From an uncultured Alphaproteobacteria bacterium (GTDB lineage Bacteria > Pseudomonadota > Alphaproteobacteria > HIMB59 > GCA-002718135): a stretch of 42,706 bases of DNA. Where the stretch lies: positions 1-42,706 of the forward strand of contig CACIRR010000006.1 in NCBI GenBank assembly GCA_902589095.1, read 5' to 3'. Within the stretch, counting starts at the first letter, position 1, and every line of letters starts with the position of its first letter. The translations under genes and the position numbers were made by a program. Shown piece by piece: positions 34,704 through 42,706 of the stretch. The notes under the pieces are model-generated. The model worked only from the letters and a program-made list of their open reading frames with translations. It made no database searches and was not told the origin of the DNA.

Positions 34704-34946
34704 ATGACTGAAAAAGGAAAAATTGCTCAAACCGGGAATTATGTAGTTGAGATAAAAGAGGGTAAAACATATTACTGGTGTCAATGTGGAGAGAGCAGTA
34801 ATCAGCCTTTTTGTGACGGCTCTCATAGCAAAACAAATCTCAATAATATTGCCTTTACTGCAGAGAAAACTGGCAAGGTATATCTTTGTGGGTGCAAACA
34901 AACATCTAATCAACCTTTTTGCGATGGAAGCCATATGAATTTATAA
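34704..34946 (+). CDS. Double CDGSH iron-sulfur protein
   Basis: 80 aa carrying two CDGSH motifs, each binding a 2Fe-2S cluster by three Cys and one His. The first has Cys26, Cys28, Cys37 and His41; the second Cys62, Cys64, Cys73 and His77. Both read SNQPFCDGSH, so the halves look like an internal duplication. No membrane anchor is present, unlike mitoNEET. It has a near-perfect Shine-Dalgarno AGGAGGT (34691-34697) 6 bases before the ATG, one of the strongest in the window, suggesting high expression when switched on. It is followed by pirin after 40 bases. Likely redox or electron transfer role under HxlR control (inference). Confidence 0.93.
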   Translation: MTEKGKIAQTGNYVVEIKEGKTYYWCQCGESSNQPFCDGSHSKTNLNNIAFTAEKTGKVYLCGCKQTSNQPFCDGSHMNL

Positions 34947-34986
34947 AAAAATTGAAATTAAAAAATTTATAACCATTTAAAATACT

Positions 34987-35844
34987 ATGAGAAAAATTGT
35001 TGCTATCAAAGATTGTATGAAAACTTTTGAAGGGGACGGCATTCCTGTGACAAGAGCTTTCCCAGTGCCCCAAATGCGAGAAAATGATCCATTTCTTTTA
35101 TTCGATCACTTCGGACCAATAAATTATGAACCAGGAGGAGCAACGGGTGTACCTGCCCATCCTCACTGCGGGTTTGAAGCGATAACATATTTATTAGGTG
35201 GGGAAATAGAGCATAAAGATTCATGGGGTGGTCAAGCAGCTATTGAAACTGGAGACGTTCAATGGATGACAACAGGTTCAGGTCTCATTCATTCAGAATT
35301 AGTGACAGATAAATTTAAAAATAGTGGGGGAGTAATGCAGGGTTTACAGATTTGGGTAAACCTACCTCAAAAAAATAAAAAAGTAAAACCATGGTATCAA
35401 CATATTAAAAAAAATGACATCCCTACAATAGAAGAGGGTAATGATGTTTTAATAAAAGTATTGGTTGGTAAAGTTAAAAATATTTCTTCAGCTGTCCAAA
35501 CATATTCCCCAGTTTCAATCTTTGATGTTCAGTTTGCTAAACCAAGCTTGATAGATTTAGATATCCCTAAAAATCAAACAGCTATGGTTTATGTAATAGA
35601 TGGAGAGTTAAAATTTCATGAGGAAAATCAAATTGCTAGAAAAGGGCAGATGATTTATTTTGATCAGTCATCTGATATGATTAATTTAACATCCATTTCT
35701 CCCAATGGATCTTACTTAGTTTTAGCTGGTGAGCCTCTAAATGAGCCTGTTGTTAGGTATGGGCCATTTGTGACAAATACGGAAGGGGACATGAAACAAG
35801 CAATGTTAGATTACCAGAATGGCAAAATGGGAACGCTTAGTTAA
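34987..35844 (+). CDS. Pirin-family cupin protein
   Basis: 285 aa, bicupin. The metal site of the N-terminal cupin is intact: PAHPHCGFEAIT (two His) and GLIHSELV (His and Glu). ENDPFLLFDHFGP and DVQWMTTGSG are also family hallmarks. Bacterial pirins include quercetin 2,3-dioxygenases and metabolic or redox regulators. It is co-directional with the CDGSH gene and diverges from HxlR, a known arrangement for stress-induced pirins. Its stop overlaps convergent trmL by 8 bases. Confidence 0.92.
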   Translation: MRKIVAIKDCMKTFEGDGIPVTRAFPVPQMRENDPFLLFDHFGPINYEPGGATGVPAHPHCGFEAITYLLGGEIEHKDSWGGQAAIETGDVQWMTTGSGLIHSELVTDKFKNSGGVMQGLQIWVNLPQKNKKVKPWYQHIKKNDIPTIEEGNDVLIKVLVGKVKNISSAVQTYSPVSIFDVQFAKPSLIDLDIPKNQTAMVYVIDGELKFHEENQIARKGQMIYFDQSSDMINLTSISPNGSYLVLAGEPLNEPVVRYGPFVTNTEGDMKQAMLDYQNGKMGTLS

Positions 35845-36292
35845 TTTTATTAGTTTGTCGAAGACCCTCCCCAATAACTAATGCAACAGAACTACTTAAG
35901 TTAATTGATCGAACCCCTTCTTTCATAGGTATAGTTAATCGATGATCAACTAGTTGATGAATCTCTTCAGGCACGCCAGCACTTTCCCTGCCAAATAAAA
36001 GAATATCAGAGGAGTGAAATTCAAATTCATAGAAGCTTTGACTAGCTTTTGTTGTCATCAATATTAATCGAAAATTATTTTTTTTTGTCCAATTGTAAAA
36101 ATGCTGCCAATCAATATGCCTTTTGTATTCAATGTGATTTATATAATCCATTGCACTTCTTTTGAATTTTTTGTCATCAAAAATAAAGCCTGTAGGCTCA
36201 ATAATATCTACTGGAACGCCCAAGCATGCACCTAGACGAAAAATATTGCCAGCATTTTGAGGTATGTCAGGTTGATAAAGAGCAATTCTCAT
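35837..36292 (-). CDS. trmL: tRNA (cytidine/uridine(34)-2'-O)-methyltransferase
   Basis: 151 aa SPOUT methyltransferase acting on the wobble base of tRNA-Leu. MRIALYQPDIPQNAGNIFRLGACLG is the N-terminal signature. LLFGRESAGVPEEI and IPMKEGVRSINLSSSVALVIGEGLRQ form the SAM-binding knot. Divergent from petA; the order trmL-petABC is common in alphaproteobacteria. Confidence 0.95.
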   Translation of the reverse strand: MRIALYQPDIPQNAGNIFRLGACLGVPVDIIEPTGFIFDDKKFKRSAMDYINHIEYKRHIDWQHFYNWTKKNNFRLILMTTKASQSFYEFEFHSSDILLFGRESAGVPEEIHQLVDHRLTIPMKEGVRSINLSSSVALVIGEGLRQTNKIN

Positions 36293-36387
36293 ACTTTCTT
36301 GTCTACATTATTTTTATGATTGCGTCACGCTGGCACACATAATTTGGTATTTTTTTTCGAATTTAAGCTATAAGAGAAAATCAATTT

Positions 36388-36915
36388 ATGGCAGAAAATT
36401 CCAATAATAAAAGAAGAGACTTTCTTCAATTAAGTACCGTTACGATCGGTGCAGTAGGAACAGCTGCATTCATTTGGCCTTTCCTAAAAAGTATGAATCC
36501 GGCGGAAGATACAATAGCTCTTGGGACAACTGAGGTTGATGTAAGTCAAATAGAAGAGGGGCAAAGTATTACAGTTAAATGGCGAGGAAAGCCTGTATTC
36601 ATTCGTAAAAGAACAAAAGATGAAATAGATGAGGCAAAAACTGTCAACATGTCTGATTTAAAAGATCCTGAGGAAGATGTTGACCGTGTAAAAAAAGATG
36701 AGTGGCTAGTGCTCGTTGGAGTATGTACGCATTTAGGTTGTGTTCCACTTGGACAAAAATTAACTGACTCAAAAGGTGAATACAACGGCTGGTATTGTCC
36801 ATGCCACGGATCACATTATGATACATCTGGTAGAATAAGAAAAGGACCTGCTCCTGAAAATCTTGCAGTACCTCCTTATTCCTTTTTAAACGATACAACA
36901 ATTAAGATTGGTTAG
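36388..36915 (+). CDS. petA: Ubiquinol-cytochrome c reductase iron-sulfur (Rieske) subunit
   Basis: 175 aa. It carries electrons from ubiquinol at the Qo site to cytochrome c1. [21 protein letters not shown] (8-28) is a Tat-type signal-anchor helix. Cluster ligands: Cys113 and His115 in CTHLGC, Cys137-x-Cys139-His140 in CPCHGSH; the disulfide pair Cys118 and Cys139 is also present. Hence a normal Rieske protein. It begins petABC, 5 bases before petB. Confidence 0.97.
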   Translation: MAENSNNKRRDFLQLSTVTIGAVGTAAFIWPFLKSMNPAEDTIALGTTEVDVSQIEEGQSITVKWRGKPVFIRKRTKDEIDEAKTVNMSDLKDPEEDVDRVKKDEWLVLVGVCTHLGCVPLGQKLTDSKGEYNGWYCPCHGSHYDTSGRIRKGPAPENLAVPPYSFLNDTTIKIG

Positions 36916-36920
36916 AACAT

Positions 36921-38186
36921 ATGAGTGGTAATTCAGAACCTAGAAAATATAAAAATCCTGTTTTAAATTGGATCGAATTTCGACTTCCAATAATTTCTTA
37001 TTTTGAAAAAGAGTATGGCGATTATCCAATGCCAAAAAACTGTAATTATTTTTGGAGCTTTGGAGCATTAGCAACAATAACATTAGTTACAATGATAGTT
37101 AGCGGAATTTTTCTTGCGATGAACTATACCCCACATACTGAAATGGCTTTTGATAGTGTTGAGAGAATAATGAGAGATGTTAATTATGGGTGGCTTCTAA
37201 GATACATACACTCTAACGGGGCAGCATTTTTCTTCATTATTGTTTACATCCATATTGTAAGAGGAATGTATTACGGTTCCTATAAATATCCAAGAGAACT
37301 GAATTGGATTTTAGGTGTATTTATATATCTTTTGATGATGGCTACTTCATTTCTTGGATATACTCTTCCGTGGGGGCAAATGTCTTACTGGGGTGCTACG
37401 GTAATAACAAATTTATTTAGCGCTATTCCATTCATAGGAGAAGGATTAAAGACATGGTTACTTGGTGACTATACTGTTGGTAATGCTACATTAAATAGAT
37501 TTTTTGCTCTGCATTATGTTCTTCCATTTGTTATTTTTGGTATTGTTGGCTTACATGTGGCGGCGGTCCACGTTCATGGATCAAATAATCCTGCCGGTAT
37601 AGATATTAGATCCAAAAACGATACCGTAAACTTTTTTCCATACATGCTAATTAAAGACACTATTGCAGTTTGTGTATTTGGTGTTCTTATTTCAGCTGTG
37701 ATATTCTTTGGACCAAACTTAATGGCAGAAGTTGATAATTATATACCTGCTGATCCATTAGTTACTCCTGCGCATATTGTACCCAATTGGTACCTAGCCC
37801 CGTTCTATGCAATCTTAAGGGCTGTACCTGACAAGTTAGGTGGGGTAGCATTGATGTTTGGAGCAATCGCAATTCTTTTTGTTCTACCATGGTTAGATAC
37901 TTCAAAAGTGAGAAGTTGTAATTTTAGACCAATGTATAAATGGTTCATGATGTTATTTTTTGTAAACTTTTTCGTTCTTGGTTATGTTGGCATGTTACCT
38001 GCTGAGGGATTATATCTTTTAATAGCAAGAGTGGGTCTAGTATATTATTTTGGTTTCTTTCTCATTATCACGCCATTTATAGGATGGATTGAAAAACCAA
38101 AGACACTTCCTGCAAGTATAAGTGATGTTTATTTAGGTGGTGGTAAAGAGTCACCATTACCTGCTAGCCAAAAAGAAATTCATTAG
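36921..38186 (+). CDS. petB: Cytochrome b of the bc1 complex, with PNWY in place of PEWY
   Basis: 421 aa, eight or so helices. Haem ligands are His97, His111 (helix B) and His198, His212 (helix D), each pair spaced by 13 residues, identical in number to Rhodobacter capsulatus. PWGQMSYWGATVITNLFSAIP, the cd1 region of Qo, is normal. The ef-loop motif reads HIVPNWYLAPFYAILR, so residue 289 is Asn (AAT at 37785-37787) where almost all bc1 complexes of alphaproteobacteria and mitochondria have Glu. The gene follows petA by 5 bases and directly abuts petC. Confidence 0.97.
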   Translation: MSGNSEPRKYKNPVLNWIEFRLPIISYFEKEYGDYPMPKNCNYFWSFGALATITLVTMIVSGIFLAMNYTPHTEMAFDSVERIMRDVNYGWLLRYIHSNGAAFFFIIVYIHIVRGMYYGSYKYPRELNWILGVFIYLLMMATSFLGYTLPWGQMSYWGATVITNLFSAIPFIGEGLKTWLLGDYTVGNATLNRFFALHYVLPFVIFGIVGLHVAAVHVHGSNNPAGIDIRSKNDTVNFFPYMLIKDTIAVCVFGVLISAVIFFGPNLMAEVDNYIPADPLVTPAHIVPNWYLAPFYAILRAVPDKLGGVALMFGAIAILFVLPWLDTSKVRSCNFRPMYKWFMMLFFVNFFVLGYVGMLPAEGLYLLIARVGLVYYFGFFLIITPFIGWIEKPKTLPASISDVYLGGGKESPLPASQKEIH

Positions 38187-38942
38187 ATGGTAAAGATATT
38201 AATATTAATCTTAACTCTAAGTTTTACATTTAATGCGCATGCCGCTGAGTCAAACAAAGGACCTATGCCAAAACATGAATGGTCATTTAATGGTATTACA
38301 GGAACCTTTGACAGAGCAGCATTGCAAAGAGGTTTTAAGGTTTATAGAGAAGTTTGTGCTGGATGCCATTCAATGAAACTGCTCTACTATAGAGATCTTT
38401 TAGATATAGGATTTTCTGAAGCTCAAGTAAAAGCAATTGCGGCTGAATATGATGTGTTAGATGGGCCTAATGATGAGGGTGAAATGTTTGAGAGACCAGC
38501 ACGTCCTGCAGATAGATTTGTAAACCCCTATCTAAATGATAATGAAGCAAGAGCGAATAATAACGGTGCTTATCCGCCTGATCTAAGTGTTATTACTAAG
38601 GCAAGAAGATATGGGGAAGATTACATATATAATTTGTTAATGGGTTATGAAGAAGCTCCTGAGGGAGTCGAAGTTGGAAATGGAATGTATTATAATAAAT
38701 GGATGGATGGTAATCAAATTGCTATGCCGGCTCCAATTTTAGATGGTAGCGTTGACTATGATGATGGAACAGACAATAATGCAGCTCAACTATCTGAGGA
38801 TGTTGTTACATTTTTAAAATGGTCTGCAGAACCTGAACTAGAAGTTAGAAAAAATCTTGGTATTAAAGTTATTCTATTTTTCTTAGTTCTTGGGACAATA
38901 GTTTATCTAGCAAAAAATAGGTTATGGAGAGAAGTGCACTAA
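38187..38942 (+). CDS. petC: Cytochrome c1 of the bc1 complex
   Basis: 251 aa. A signal peptide (MVKILILILTLSFTFNAHAA) is followed by the haem-binding CAGCH (57-61) within VYREVCAGCHSMKLLYYRDL. AYPPDLSVITKARRYGEDYIYNLL and the Met axial ligand in IAMPAPI follow. One C-terminal helix (about 226-243) anchors the domain in the membrane. It accepts electrons from Rieske and passes them to cytochrome c, here likely CycM. The start is immediately after the petB stop; the stop overlaps convergent ychF by 4 bases. Confidence 0.97.
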   Translation: MVKILILILTLSFTFNAHAAESNKGPMPKHEWSFNGITGTFDRAALQRGFKVYREVCAGCHSMKLLYYRDLLDIGFSEAQVKAIAAEYDVLDGPNDEGEMFERPARPADRFVNPYLNDNEARANNNGAYPPDLSVITKARRYGEDYIYNLLMGYEEAPEGVEVGNGMYYNKWMDGNQIAMPAPILDGSVDYDDGTDNNAAQLSEDVVTFLKWSAEPELEVRKNLGIKVILFFLVLGTIVYLAKNRLWREVH

Positions 38943-40039
38943 ACATTAAAGAGAAAGTGCATTACATCCCCATTTTTTACAATATAATCCTTACCTTCTT
39001 GCCTTAGTTTCCCTGCATCTCTGCTGCCTGCCTCACCTTTGAATTTTATGAAGTCCTCATAAGCAACAGTTTCCGCTCTGATAAAACCTTTTTCAAAGTC
39101 ACTGTGTATTTTCCCTGCGGCTTGTGGAGCCAGAGTATTTTTATTAATTGTCCATGAACGTGTTTCTTTAGGTCCGCAGGTAAAGTAATTAATCAAATTA
39201 AGTAGATCATAACCGCTTGCAATTACTTTTGTTAAAGTCGTACTATTAAGGCCCATTTCTTTAATCATCTCAAGCTTTTCTTCATTATCTTCTAATTCAG
39301 CAATTTGAGATTCAATCGACGCAGAAACAATAACTGAGTTGTGATTATTTTTTACAGCGTACTCATTTACTTTATTAGATAATTCATTTCCATTTTGAAC
39401 AGAGTTTTCATCAACATTACAGATATATAACATTGGTTTAGTTGTAATTAAGTTCAATGTTTTGATGAATAAATTATCTTCTTCTGAATATTCATCTTTA
39501 TTCAATGTATTGATATCACTTAAATTGTTCAAAAGTTTTTCAATTATCTCGATTTGATTTTTGATAATTTTATCGCCTTGCTTAGATTTTTTTTCTAGAG
39601 AATTTTTTTTTGATTCTAACGTTTCAATATCTGCTAATTGAAGCTCTGTATTAATTGTTTCAATATCATTAAGAGGATCAACCCTACTTGACACATGAGT
39701 AATGTTTTCATCCTCAAAACATCGAACAACATGTGCAATAGCGTCAACTTCTCTAATATGACCTAAAAATTTATTACCTAACCCCTCTCCTTTGGAGGCA
39801 CCTTGAACGAGTCCAGCAATATCAACGAAATCCATATAGGAGGGAATTATCTTTTCGCTTTTACCTATTTCGCCAAGTATTTTTAATCTTTCATCAGGAA
39901 CAGCGACTCTTCCTACATTAGGTTCAATAGTAGCAAATGGATAATTTGCGGCCTCAGCTTTATTGGACTCAGTAAGAGCATTAAATAAAGTTGATTTTCC
40001 AACATTTGGCAAACCGATAATACCGCATTTAAAACCCAT
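38939..40039 (-). CDS. ychF: Ribosome-binding ATPase YchF
   Basis: 366 aa, Obg-family. G1 GLPNVGKSTLFNAL (8-21), G2/G3 FVDIAGLVQGASKGEGLGN, then a helical insert and a TGS domain near the C-terminus (ARSWTINKN to IVKNGDVMHFLFNV). NVDE replaces the NKxD G4 motif, which explains ATP preference. Overlaps pth by one base, the usual pth-ychF pair. Confidence 0.96.
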   Translation of the reverse strand: MGFKCGIIGLPNVGKSTLFNALTESNKAEAANYPFATIEPNVGRVAVPDERLKILGEIGKSEKIIPSYMDFVDIAGLVQGASKGEGLGNKFLGHIREVDAIAHVVRCFEDENITHVSSRVDPLNDIETINTELQLADIETLESKKNSLEKKSKQGDKIIKNQIEIIEKLLNNLSDINTLNKDEYSEEDNLFIKTLNLITTKPMLYICNVDENSVQNGNELSNKVNEYAVKNNHNSVIVSASIESQIAELEDNEEKLEMIKEMGLNSTTLTKVIASGYDLLNLINYFTCGPKETRSWTINKNTLAPQAAGKIHSDFEKGFIRAETVAYEDFIKFKGEAGSRDAGKLRQEGKDYIVKNGDVMHFLFNV

Positions 40040-40599
40040 TATTTATTCTCTGATAGTTTTGTTAAAAAAAGACCTGTATCACTTAAAACAAGTTCAAAGT
40101 TTTGTGTAATATTATTTAGTTGTTTGTTAATTATATCTTTTTCAGTTTCATTAAATTTATTTAATACATAATTTGAAACGAGATGCTTTTCTCCAGGATG
40201 ATCAATACCAATACGAATTCTATGGTAATCATTTCCAATCATTTCATCAATATTTGAAAGACCATTATGACCACCATTACCTCCGCCTACTTTTACTTTT
40301 ACCTTACCTAATTCTAGGTCTAAATCATCGTGTACTATAAATAGTCTATTTTTTTCAATTTTATAAAAATTCATTACTTCTCTTATTGGTTGTCCAGATA
40401 AATTCATGAAATTTAAAGGCTTCAATAGAAAGCAAGAATTATTATTAATCACACCCTTAAAAATTTCTTTTTTTGAGTCTTTTTTATATGAAATAAAATT
40501 ATAAAAACTAACAAGTTTATCAATTAAGGCAAAACCAATGTTATGTCTTGTATCAATATATTCTTTACCTGGATTTCCCAGACCACATATTAGAAACAT
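40039..40599 (-). CDS. pth: Peptidyl-tRNA hydrolase
   Basis: 186 aa. It frees tRNAs from stalled peptidyl-tRNA. CGLGNPGKEYIDTRHNIGFALID holds the catalytic His and Asn10-type residues; LKPLNFMNLSGQ and VHDDLDLELGKVKVKVGGGNGGHNGL follow with the catalytic Asp. It is 18 bases downstream of rplY and overlaps ychF by one base. Confidence 0.96.
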   Translation of the reverse strand: MFLICGLGNPGKEYIDTRHNIGFALIDKLVSFYNFISYKKDSKKEIFKGVINNNSCFLLKPLNFMNLSGQPIREVMNFYKIEKNRLFIVHDDLDLELGKVKVKVGGGNGGHNGLSNIDEMIGNDYHRIRIGIDHPGEKHLVSNYVLNKFNETEKDIINKQLNNITQNFELVLSDTGLFLTKLSENK

Positions 40600-40617
40600 A
40601 ATTAATTATAAAGTATT

Positions 40618-41301
40618 TTACTTAGATTCTTCTTTAGAGTCTTCTTTGTTATCTTCTTTTTTATCTTCTTTTTTATCTTCAGATTTTTCTTCTTTAGACT
40701 CTTCCCCAGCTTCTTCCCCAGCTTCTGCTGGTTTTGTCTCAACTTCTACAGTTGGAGGAACCAAAGTAGCTATAACAAAGTCTCTGTCTGTAATAGTAGG
40801 TTTAACTCCCTCTGGAAGTTCAATATTACTTATTTTAATGGAGTCACCAATTTCACTTGCTATAAGGTCAAACTGTAATTTATCAGGAATATTATTTGCA
40901 TTACAGTTAAGTTCAACTTCACGTCTAACCAAGTTTAGAACTCCACCTTTTTTAAGACCTGGGCAAGTTTCTTGATTCAAAAATTCTACAGGTACCTCAA
41001 CAGTTACTTTTGTATCGTTTTGAACTCTTAAAAAATCAAAATGAATTAGTTTATCAGTTACTGGATGATACTGTAATTGTTTAGGAAGAACCTTTTCCGA
41101 TTTTCCATCAATATCAAGATCTAAAATTGTAGAGTAAAAAGATCCTGTGTGCATAAGCTTCTGGAGAGCCTTATTTTCAAAAGCAATTTTAGTAGGTTCA
41201 GTTCCTTTGCCATAAACTATGCCAGGAACCATACCTTTGCTAAGTAATGAAAACGTAGAGCCAGTACCTTTAGATCTTTCAATAACTTTATATTTTTCCA
41301 T
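40618..41301 (-). CDS. rplY: Ribosomal protein bL25 (CTC/TL5 form) with charged C-terminal tail
   Basis: 227 aa. It binds 5S rRNA in the 50S subunit. The N-terminal L25 domain (1-95) has GTGSTFSLLSKGMVPGIVYGKG; the C-terminal TL5 domain has VPVEFLNQETCPGLKKGGVLN and VTDKLIHFDFLRV. Residues from about 190 to the end are almost only Glu, Lys, Asp and Ser, encoded by 12-base repeats (40641-40680). Such tails occur in alphaproteobacterial L25 but differ in length. It lies between prs and pth, the normal order. Confidence 0.95.
   Translation of the reverse strand: MEKYKVIERSKGTGSTFSLLSKGMVPGIVYGKGTEPTKIAFENKALQKLMHTGSFYSTILDLDIDGKSEKVLPKQLQYHPVTDKLIHFDFLRVQNDTKVTVEVPVEFLNQETCPGLKKGGVLNLVRREVELNCNANNIPDKLQFDLIASEIGDSIKISNIELPEGVKPTITDRDFVIATLVPPTVEVETKPAEAGEEAGEESKEEKSEDKKEDKKEDNKEDSKEESK
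40641..40680 (-). repeat. 12-base tandem repeat coding the L25 tail
   Basis: About three copies of the unit GAAGATAAAAAA (complement), the second and third exact, giving (E-D-K-K) repeats in the end of bL25. Further degenerate copies lie on either side. The number of copies likely varies between strains through slippage. Confidence 0.7.
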
Positions 41302-41319
41302 ATTAATTTATTTTAATTT

Positions 41320-42255
41320 TTAATCAAAAAGGGCCGAAACAGAAGAATCACTGTTGATCCTTTTTATGGCCTCCCCCATTAAAGGAGCAATGCTAATATG
41401 TCTAATATTTTTTGTATTTTTTACATCATTTGATGCTTCTATGCTGTCAGTTAGAACTAATTCCTTTATAGCAGAGTTTTCAATTCTTTTAAGAGCTTCA
41501 CCAGATAAGACCCCATGAGCGATATATGAGTATATTTCTTTAGCGCCGCTGTCCTTAAGGGCTTTTGCTGCATTACAAAGTGTTCCAGCAGAGTCAGCAA
41601 TATCGTCCAGTAAAATACATGTTTTGTCTTTTACGTCCCCAATAATATTCATAACTTCAGACTCACCAGCTTTTTCTCTTCTTTTGTCAGCTATAGCTAG
41701 TCCAGCGTTCATTCTTTTTGCAAAAGCCCTTGCTCTCACGACACCACCAACATCTGGAGATGCGATTACTAGATTGCTTTCATTGGAAAATTTTTCTTTC
41801 ATATCTTTGATTATTGGTGGTGCAGAAAAAATATTATCTAGAGGAATATCAAAAAACCCTTGAATTTGACCTGCGTGTAAATCCATGGTTAATACTCTAT
41901 CAGCTCCAGCTGAGGTAATTAAGTTTGCAACAAGTTTTGCAGTTATTGGAGTCCTAGGACCTGTTTTTCTATCTTGTCTAGCATACCCATAATAAGGAAT
42001 GACAGCAGTTATTCTTTTTGCCGAACCTCTTTTGGCAGCATCTATTGTAATTAATAATTCCATTAGGTGATCGTTTGCAGGGTGAGATGTTGATTGAATG
42101 ATAAATACATCTTCCCCTCTTATATTTTCATTAATTTCTACAAATATTTCTCTATCGGCAAATCTTCTTAGGGATGTATCAGCTAATGATACACCATTAT
42201 AGGCGCAAATTGCTTCTGCTAAACTCTTATTACTGTTGCCTGCAATAATTTTCAT
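41320..42255 (-). CDS. prs: Ribose-phosphate pyrophosphokinase
   Basis: 311 aa. It makes PRPP from ribose 5-phosphate and ATP for purine, pyrimidine, histidine and tryptophan synthesis. The ATP-binding [16 protein letters not shown], the flexible-loop motif [17 protein letters not shown], the divalent-metal [15 protein letters not shown] and the PRPP site [17 protein letters not shown] are all present. It stands 18 bases before rplY and 43 bases after the end of pgeF. Confidence 0.96.
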   Translation of the reverse strand: MKIIAGNSNKSLAEAICAYNGVSLADTSLRRFADREIFVEINENIRGEDVFIIQSTSHPANDHLMELLITIDAAKRGSAKRITAVIPYYGYARQDRKTGPRTPITAKLVANLITSAGADRVLTMDLHAGQIQGFFDIPLDNIFSAPPIIKDMKEKFSNESNLVIASPDVGGVVRARAFAKRMNAGLAIADKRREKAGESEVMNIIGDVKDKTCILLDDIADSAGTLCNAAKALKDSGAKEIYSYIAHGVLSGEALKRIENSAIKELVLTDSIEASNDVKNTKNIRHISIAPLMGEAIKRINSDSSVSALFD

Positions 42256-42298
42256 TAATATTTTTCATCAATATATAAGTATAAAAATAGTTCAAGAA

Positions 42299-42706
42299 TT
42301 AAGTCAGAGAGATTAAGTTAATAAGTCTTCCTGTAGTTTTTTCATTTTGATGTTTAGATCTTCTATGGCTAAAAAATAGTCTTTCGTGCGCATAAGTATC
42401 GAGATTTATGTTGTGAATATTTTTTATACCTAACTCTTTAAGCTGGTAATTTATTAAACCTCTAAGATTAAAAAAAGATTTATTCATATTTTTTTTAGCA
42501 AAAAATTTTGAATAATTTTGATTTTTTTTTATAAATTTCTTTTCAAAACTTATATCAACTTCATAATTTTGTTTATTCAGACAAGGTCCAACAATCGCTG
42601 TAATATTTTTTAAATTAATTTTATGTTTACGAAACATATTTACAGCTTTTTTAGAAATATTTTTAAGTGTACCTTTCCAACCTGAATGTAAACAGCAAAC
42701 AAACCT
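42299..42706 (-). CDS. pgeF: PgeF/YfiH-family purine nucleoside phosphorylase (laccase domain), C-terminal part
   Basis: About 135 residues are visible; the start lies to the right of the window. The frame is open to the edge. It begins in RFVCCLHSGWKGTLKNI, which holds the conserved Cys and the HxGW motif of the DUF152 fold, and continues with VGPCLNKQNYEVD, FFNLRGLINYQLKELGI and TYAHERLFFSHRR. Members are known as multi-copper polyphenol oxidases or, in newer work, as purine nucleoside phosphorylases (FAMIN relatives). The ATG at 42637 is internal. Confidence 0.9.
   Translation of the reverse strand, partial: RFVCCLHSGWKGTLKNISKKAVNMFRKHKINLKNITAIVGPCLNKQNYEVDISFEKKFIKKNQNYSKFFAKKNMNKSFFNLRGLINYQLKELGIKNIHNINLDTYAHERLFFSHRRSKHQNEKTTGRLINLISLT

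Noticed and set aside
36546-36901. Two frames of about 80 aa opposite petA
   Set aside because: They lie wholly within the Rieske gene, in whose own frame all cluster ligands are found; no start signals.
40538-40975. 145-aa Ser-rich frame opposite rplY and pth
   Set aside because: It is the mirror of the Glu/Lys repeat tail of bL25 and has no ribosome binding site or family resemblance.
1-42706. CRISPR arrays, insertion sequences, prophage, toxin-antitoxin or restriction systems
   Set aside because: No regularly spaced repeats, transposase, integrase, capsid, nuclease or methylase of defence type found by reading both strands; the methyltransferase at 3844-5028 is a sugar enzyme.

Overview
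The window is a gene-dense, strongly AT-rich bacterial chromosome segment. Gene content and order point to a streamlined alphaproteobacterium, probably a marine lineage of the SAR11/HIMB59 kind. Supporting signs are kdsB-pheA-SRP RNA-dnaX-ybaB-recR-def-fmt-truA in one run, a CycM-type membrane cytochrome c, a compact petABC (bc1) operon, prs-rplY-pth-ychF, and yidC-yidD-rnpA-rpmH fused to dapD/dapE/argB. Many neighbouring genes overlap by 1-14 bases and almost no intergenic space is left. I cannot assign a species from sequence alone.

Region 1 (1-5733) is the edge of a surface-polysaccharide locus. It holds the 3' end of a GDP-mannose 4,6-dehydratase on the + strand, converging on a tight five-gene minus-strand operon: GT2 glycosyltransferase, Zn-finger SAM methyltransferase, UXS-like SDR, Gfo/Idh oxidoreductase and a GT-C-like membrane protein. 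This block is visibly more AT-rich than the rest. It probably makes a modified sugar and transfers it through a lipid carrier. Region 2 (5973-13014) holds tRNA-Ser(GGA), the yejABEF peptide/muropeptide importer, hisN, and a membrane-bound cytochrome c.

Region 3 (13106-19587, +) is the core kdsB-to-truA run, with the SRP RNA directly in front of dnaX. Region 4 (19616-25240) mixes a DUF1289 protein, a Thr/Ser dehydratase with an M24 aminopeptidase, two very small proteins in their own operon, and a GT4 glycosyltransferase paired with a D-2-hydroxyacid dehydrogenase. Region 5 (25237-31888, -) is a nine-gene run from rpmH to dapE that includes rpmH itself (44 aa). Region 6 (31956-36292) holds panC, a PNPOx-like flavoprotein, a short CCA-adding enzyme, and a divergent HxlR regulator / double-CDGSH protein / pirin cluster, then trmL.

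Region 7 (36388-38942, +) is petABC, which supplies electrons to the cytochrome c of region 2. Its cytochrome b carries PNWY in place of the Qo-site PEWY motif. Region 8 (38939-42706, -) is ychF-pth-rplY-prs and a 5'-truncated pgeF. There is no sign of phage, insertion sequences, CRISPR, rRNA or restriction systems. The items most worth checking are the PNWY cytochrome b, an A9 slippage site placed to yield a short (gamma) DnaX, the HxlR/CDGSH/pirin operators, the five-gene sugar operon, and the small-protein pair next to a cluster of palindromes.
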